From assembly GCA_022451445.1 (NCBI GenBank), contig JAKUSY010000130.1, positions 1 to 7,978 of the forward strand: a DNA stretch of 7,978 nucleotides, in the 5' to 3' direction. Origin of the DNA: Planctomycetota bacterium. Its GTDB lineage: Bacteria; Planctomycetota; UBA8108. The position numbers were made by a program, and so were the translations under genes. This document shows positions 6,326-7,978 of this stretch, one piece after another; position 1 is the stretch's first letter; every line of letters begins with the position of its first letter. A model generated the notes under the pieces. That model did no database searches, was not told the origin of the DNA, and worked only from the letters and a program-made list of their open reading frames with translations.

Positions 6326-6808
6326 ATCTACACCCTCGAGTCGGCGTCCGCCGGCATCGCCTTCCAGCTCGACTTCGATGGCTACGAGATCTTCGGCTCC
6401 CAGGCGGACGGACCCTACCGGCTCACGGACGTGGAGCTGATCGACGCGGGGGTCGGCTTCATCCGGGCGGATCTCGCCACCGACGTCCACACCACCGACC
6501 CGTACGACTGGAGCGACTTCTCGCTCTCAGGCGGCCTGCTCTTCCTGCGCGGCGACACCAACAACGACCGGCAGGTCGACATCAGCGACTCGATCAGCCT
6601 GCTGCGGCACCTCTTTATCGATCCCGATGCGATCCTCAGCTGCCGCGACGCCGCCGATGCCAACGCCGATGGCGCCGTCGACCTGAGCGATGCCGTCAGC
6701 ATCGTCAACTACCTCTTCCTCGGCCAGGGCGGCGGCATCCCCCAGCCCTACCCCGAGTGCGGCCAGAACGAGGACCTCGGCTGCGACTACTACCCATATT
6801 GCCGTTGA
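6326..6808 (+). pseudogene. In-frame continuation beyond the amber: end of an Ig-like domain plus dockerin-like repeats
   Basis: After the TAG at 6323-6325 the same frame is open for another 160 codons and clearly continues the preceding protein. The first part (FQLDFDGYEIFGSQADGPYRLTDVELID) completes the beta-sandwich begun before the stop; the FdG...dGPY...v.l pattern is typical of Ig-like domains in VWFA-associated secreted proteins. Next come two dockerin-type, EF-hand-like calcium repeats (GDTNNDRQVDISDSISLLRHLF and DAADANADGAVDLSDAVSIVNYLF) and a Cys-rich tail of the style common in planctomycete secreted proteins. The only early internal start, GTG at 6431, has no ribosome binding site and lies inside the domain, so independent translation is unlikely. 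Undisrupted, the whole gene would encode about 1120 residues from 3446. Candidate explanations are a nonsense mutation, an assembly error or readthrough. Confidence 0.75.
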
Positions 6809-6830
6809 ACCTCACAAGGCGAATTGGCGG

Positions 6831-6849
6831 GAGCCCATCCTGCGGGCTC
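6831..6849. terminator. Short hairpin between convergent genes
   Basis: GAGCCC (6831-6836) and GGGCTC (6844-6849) form a perfect 6-bp stem with a 7-base loop in the 39-base gap between the forward frame's stop (6808) and the DUF1501 stop codon (6848-6850), which it overlaps. There is no T-run on either side, so it would be at best a weak, bidirectional terminator or an mRNA 3' end structure. Confidence 0.3.
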
Positions 6850-7978
6850 AGGCCAGCAGCTCGTGGCAGACCTCTCCGAAAACGTCCGTGAGCCGGTAGT
6901 CCCGGCCCTGGAACCTGAAGTTCAGGCGCTCGTGGTCAAAGCCGAGCAGGTGCAGGATCGTCGCCTGCAGATCGTGGACGTGTACGGGGTTCTCCGCGAC
7001 CCGGAAGCCGAGCTCATCGCTCTCCCCGTAGGAAATACCGGCTTTGAGACCGCCTCCCGCCATGAACATCGAATAGCAGTCGGGGTAGTGGTCGCGGCCG
7101 AGCACCTTGCCCTTCGACGTACGACCTTCCCTGAAGGGCGTCCTGCCGAATTCACCGCTGAAAATCACCAGGGTGGAGTCGAGCAGTCCGCGGCGCTTGA
7201 GGTCGCCCAGCAGGGCCGCCACTGCCTGGTCGGTACCCTTGCACTTTCTCGTCAGCCCATCGCGGATATCTTCGCGTGGGTTGGTGCCGTGGAAATCCCA
7301 GCCCCAGTCAAAGAGCTGGACGAAGCGCACGCCGCGCTCGACAAGACGTCTTGCCAGGAGGCAATTGTTGGCGAAGCTCGCGGCGCCCGGCTTGGCGCCG
7401 TATTCCTCGATGATCTTCGGCGACTCCCGCGAGATGTCCATGGCCTCCGGGGCCGACATCTGCATCTTGAAGACCAGCTCGTATTGGGAAATCCTGGTCC
7501 GGGTCTCCGGATGTCCGAGCACGCCCAATTGGATCTCGTTGAGACCGCGGATCGCGTCGAGGCTCGATCTCCTCAGGTCGCGACTCATGCCCGGGGGGTC
7601 GGAGAGGTAGAGGACCGGGTCGCCCTTGGAACGGCACTGCACCCCCTGGTAGACCGAGGGAAGGAAGCCGCTCCCCCACGCCGTCTTGCCGGCGCTCGGG
7701 TTGGAGCCGCTTGAAACAAGAACGATGAAGCCGGGAAGGGCGCGGCTCTCCGAGCCCAGGCCGTAGGTCACCCAGGAGCCCATCGAGGGGCGGCCCATGC
7801 GGGGCGAGCCCGTATAGAGCATCAGCTGGGCGGGCGCGTGGTTGAACTGCTCGGTGTGCAGAGACTTGATCACGGTGAGATCGTCGGCGAGCGCTGAGAG
7901 CCTGGGCAGGGCATCGGAGAGCCAGATACCTCCCTCGCCGTGACGTTTGAATTTTCGCGGCGTACCCAGGAGCTTCGG
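6848..7978 (-). CDS. DUF1501 protein (alkaline-phosphatase/sulfatase-like fold), N-terminus outside the window
   Basis: The frame runs from the TGA at 6848-6850 to the right edge without a stop, giving the last 376 residues. The GTG at 7873 is internal, because coding similarity continues upstream (PKLLGTP...IWLSDALPRLSALADDLTVIKSLHTEQFNH). DUF1501 proteins are usually about 450-490 residues, so roughly 80-110 residues are missing, where these proteins commonly carry a Tat-type signal. Visible family motifs, numbered from the window edge, are HTEQFNHAPA (41-50), LFDWGWDFHGTN (222-233), EFGRTP (276-281), GRDHYPDCYS (294-303), GGGLKAG (308-314) and the end HDLQATILHLLG...FQGRDYRLTDVFGEV. The fold belongs to the alkaline phosphatase/sulfatase superfamily, but the reaction is not established. 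In planctomycetes these genes usually adjoin a PSD1 cytochrome-type gene (DUF1549/DUF1553), which would lie to the right of this window. Confidence 0.93.
   Translation of the reverse strand, partial: PKLLGTPRKFKRHGEGGIWLSDALPRLSALADDLTVIKSLHTEQFNHAPAQLMLYTGSPRMGRPSMGSWVTYGLGSESRALPGFIVLVSSGSNPSAGKTAWGSGFLPSVYQGVQCRSKGDPVLYLSDPPGMSRDLRRSSLDAIRGLNEIQLGVLGHPETRTRISQYELVFKMQMSAPEAMDISRESPKIIEEYGAKPGAASFANNCLLARRLVERGVRFVQLFDWGWDFHGTNPREDIRDGLTRKCKGTDQAVAALLGDLKRRGLLDSTLVIFSGEFGRTPFREGRTSKGKVLGRDHYPDCYSMFMAGGGLKAGISYGESDELGFRVAENPVHVHDLQATILHLLGFDHERLNFRFQGRDYRLTDVFGEVCHELLA

Noticed and set aside
6431..6808. Separate small gene starting at GTG 6431
   Set aside because: There is no ribosome binding site and the start falls inside a domain whose first half lies upstream in the same frame, so it is a continuation of the interrupted protein.
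6824..7714. 296-codon forward frame opposite the DUF1501 gene
   Set aside because: The reverse strand shows unmistakable DUF1501 motifs throughout; the forward frame is a GC-driven shadow with no family resemblance.

Overview
The window looks like a high-GC bacterial chromosome from the Planctomycetota/Verrucomicrobiota/Acidobacteriota type of lineage, most probably a planctomycete. This is inference from two protein types: a DUF1501 protein (a family greatly expanded in those phyla) and a large secreted modular protein ending in a dockerin-like Asp-rich repeat pair with a Cys-rich 'PYPECG...DLGCDYYPYC' tail. There are no transposases, integrases, tRNAs, rRNAs or CRISPR repeats.

Layout. Positions 1-117 hold a hairpin, a sigma-70-like promoter and a ribosome binding site for a forward enolase-superfamily (mandelate racemase / muconate lactonizing) enzyme at 118-1221, which most resembles hydroxyproline-betaine epimerases and cis-3-hydroxyproline dehydratases. 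Tail to tail with it, with overlapping stop codons, is a reverse-strand NhaA-type Na+/H+ antiporter (1218-2531). About 0.9 kb without a confident gene follows (2532-3445). This region is less GC-rich and dense in signals: a terminator-like hairpin in the nhaA leader, two exact copies of a 17-bp operator-like dyad 53 bp apart, a perfect 8-bp inverted repeat, and a strong forward intrinsic terminator at 3196-3231 that ends a transcript of unknown nature (small RNA or a doubtful 98-residue protein).

Next is a long forward gene for a secreted multidomain protein (about 3446-6325): signal peptide, three fibronectin-III-like domains, a carboxypeptidase-regulatory-like domain, a lipase-like alpha/beta-hydrolase domain, a PPC-like beta-sandwich and an Ig-like domain. 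It stops at an in-frame TAG in the middle of a recognisable final beta-sandwich. The same frame then stays open to 6808 and encodes the rest of that domain plus the dockerin-like C-terminus. Convergent to it is the C-terminal 376 residues of a DUF1501 protein (6848 to the right edge).

The four main genes alternate in strand (+,-,+,-), so they are not one operon and no shared pathway is evident. The points most worth a second look are the amber codon, the Ser-to-Gly change at the lipase nucleophile elbow in the same gene, and the regulatory region in front of nhaA.
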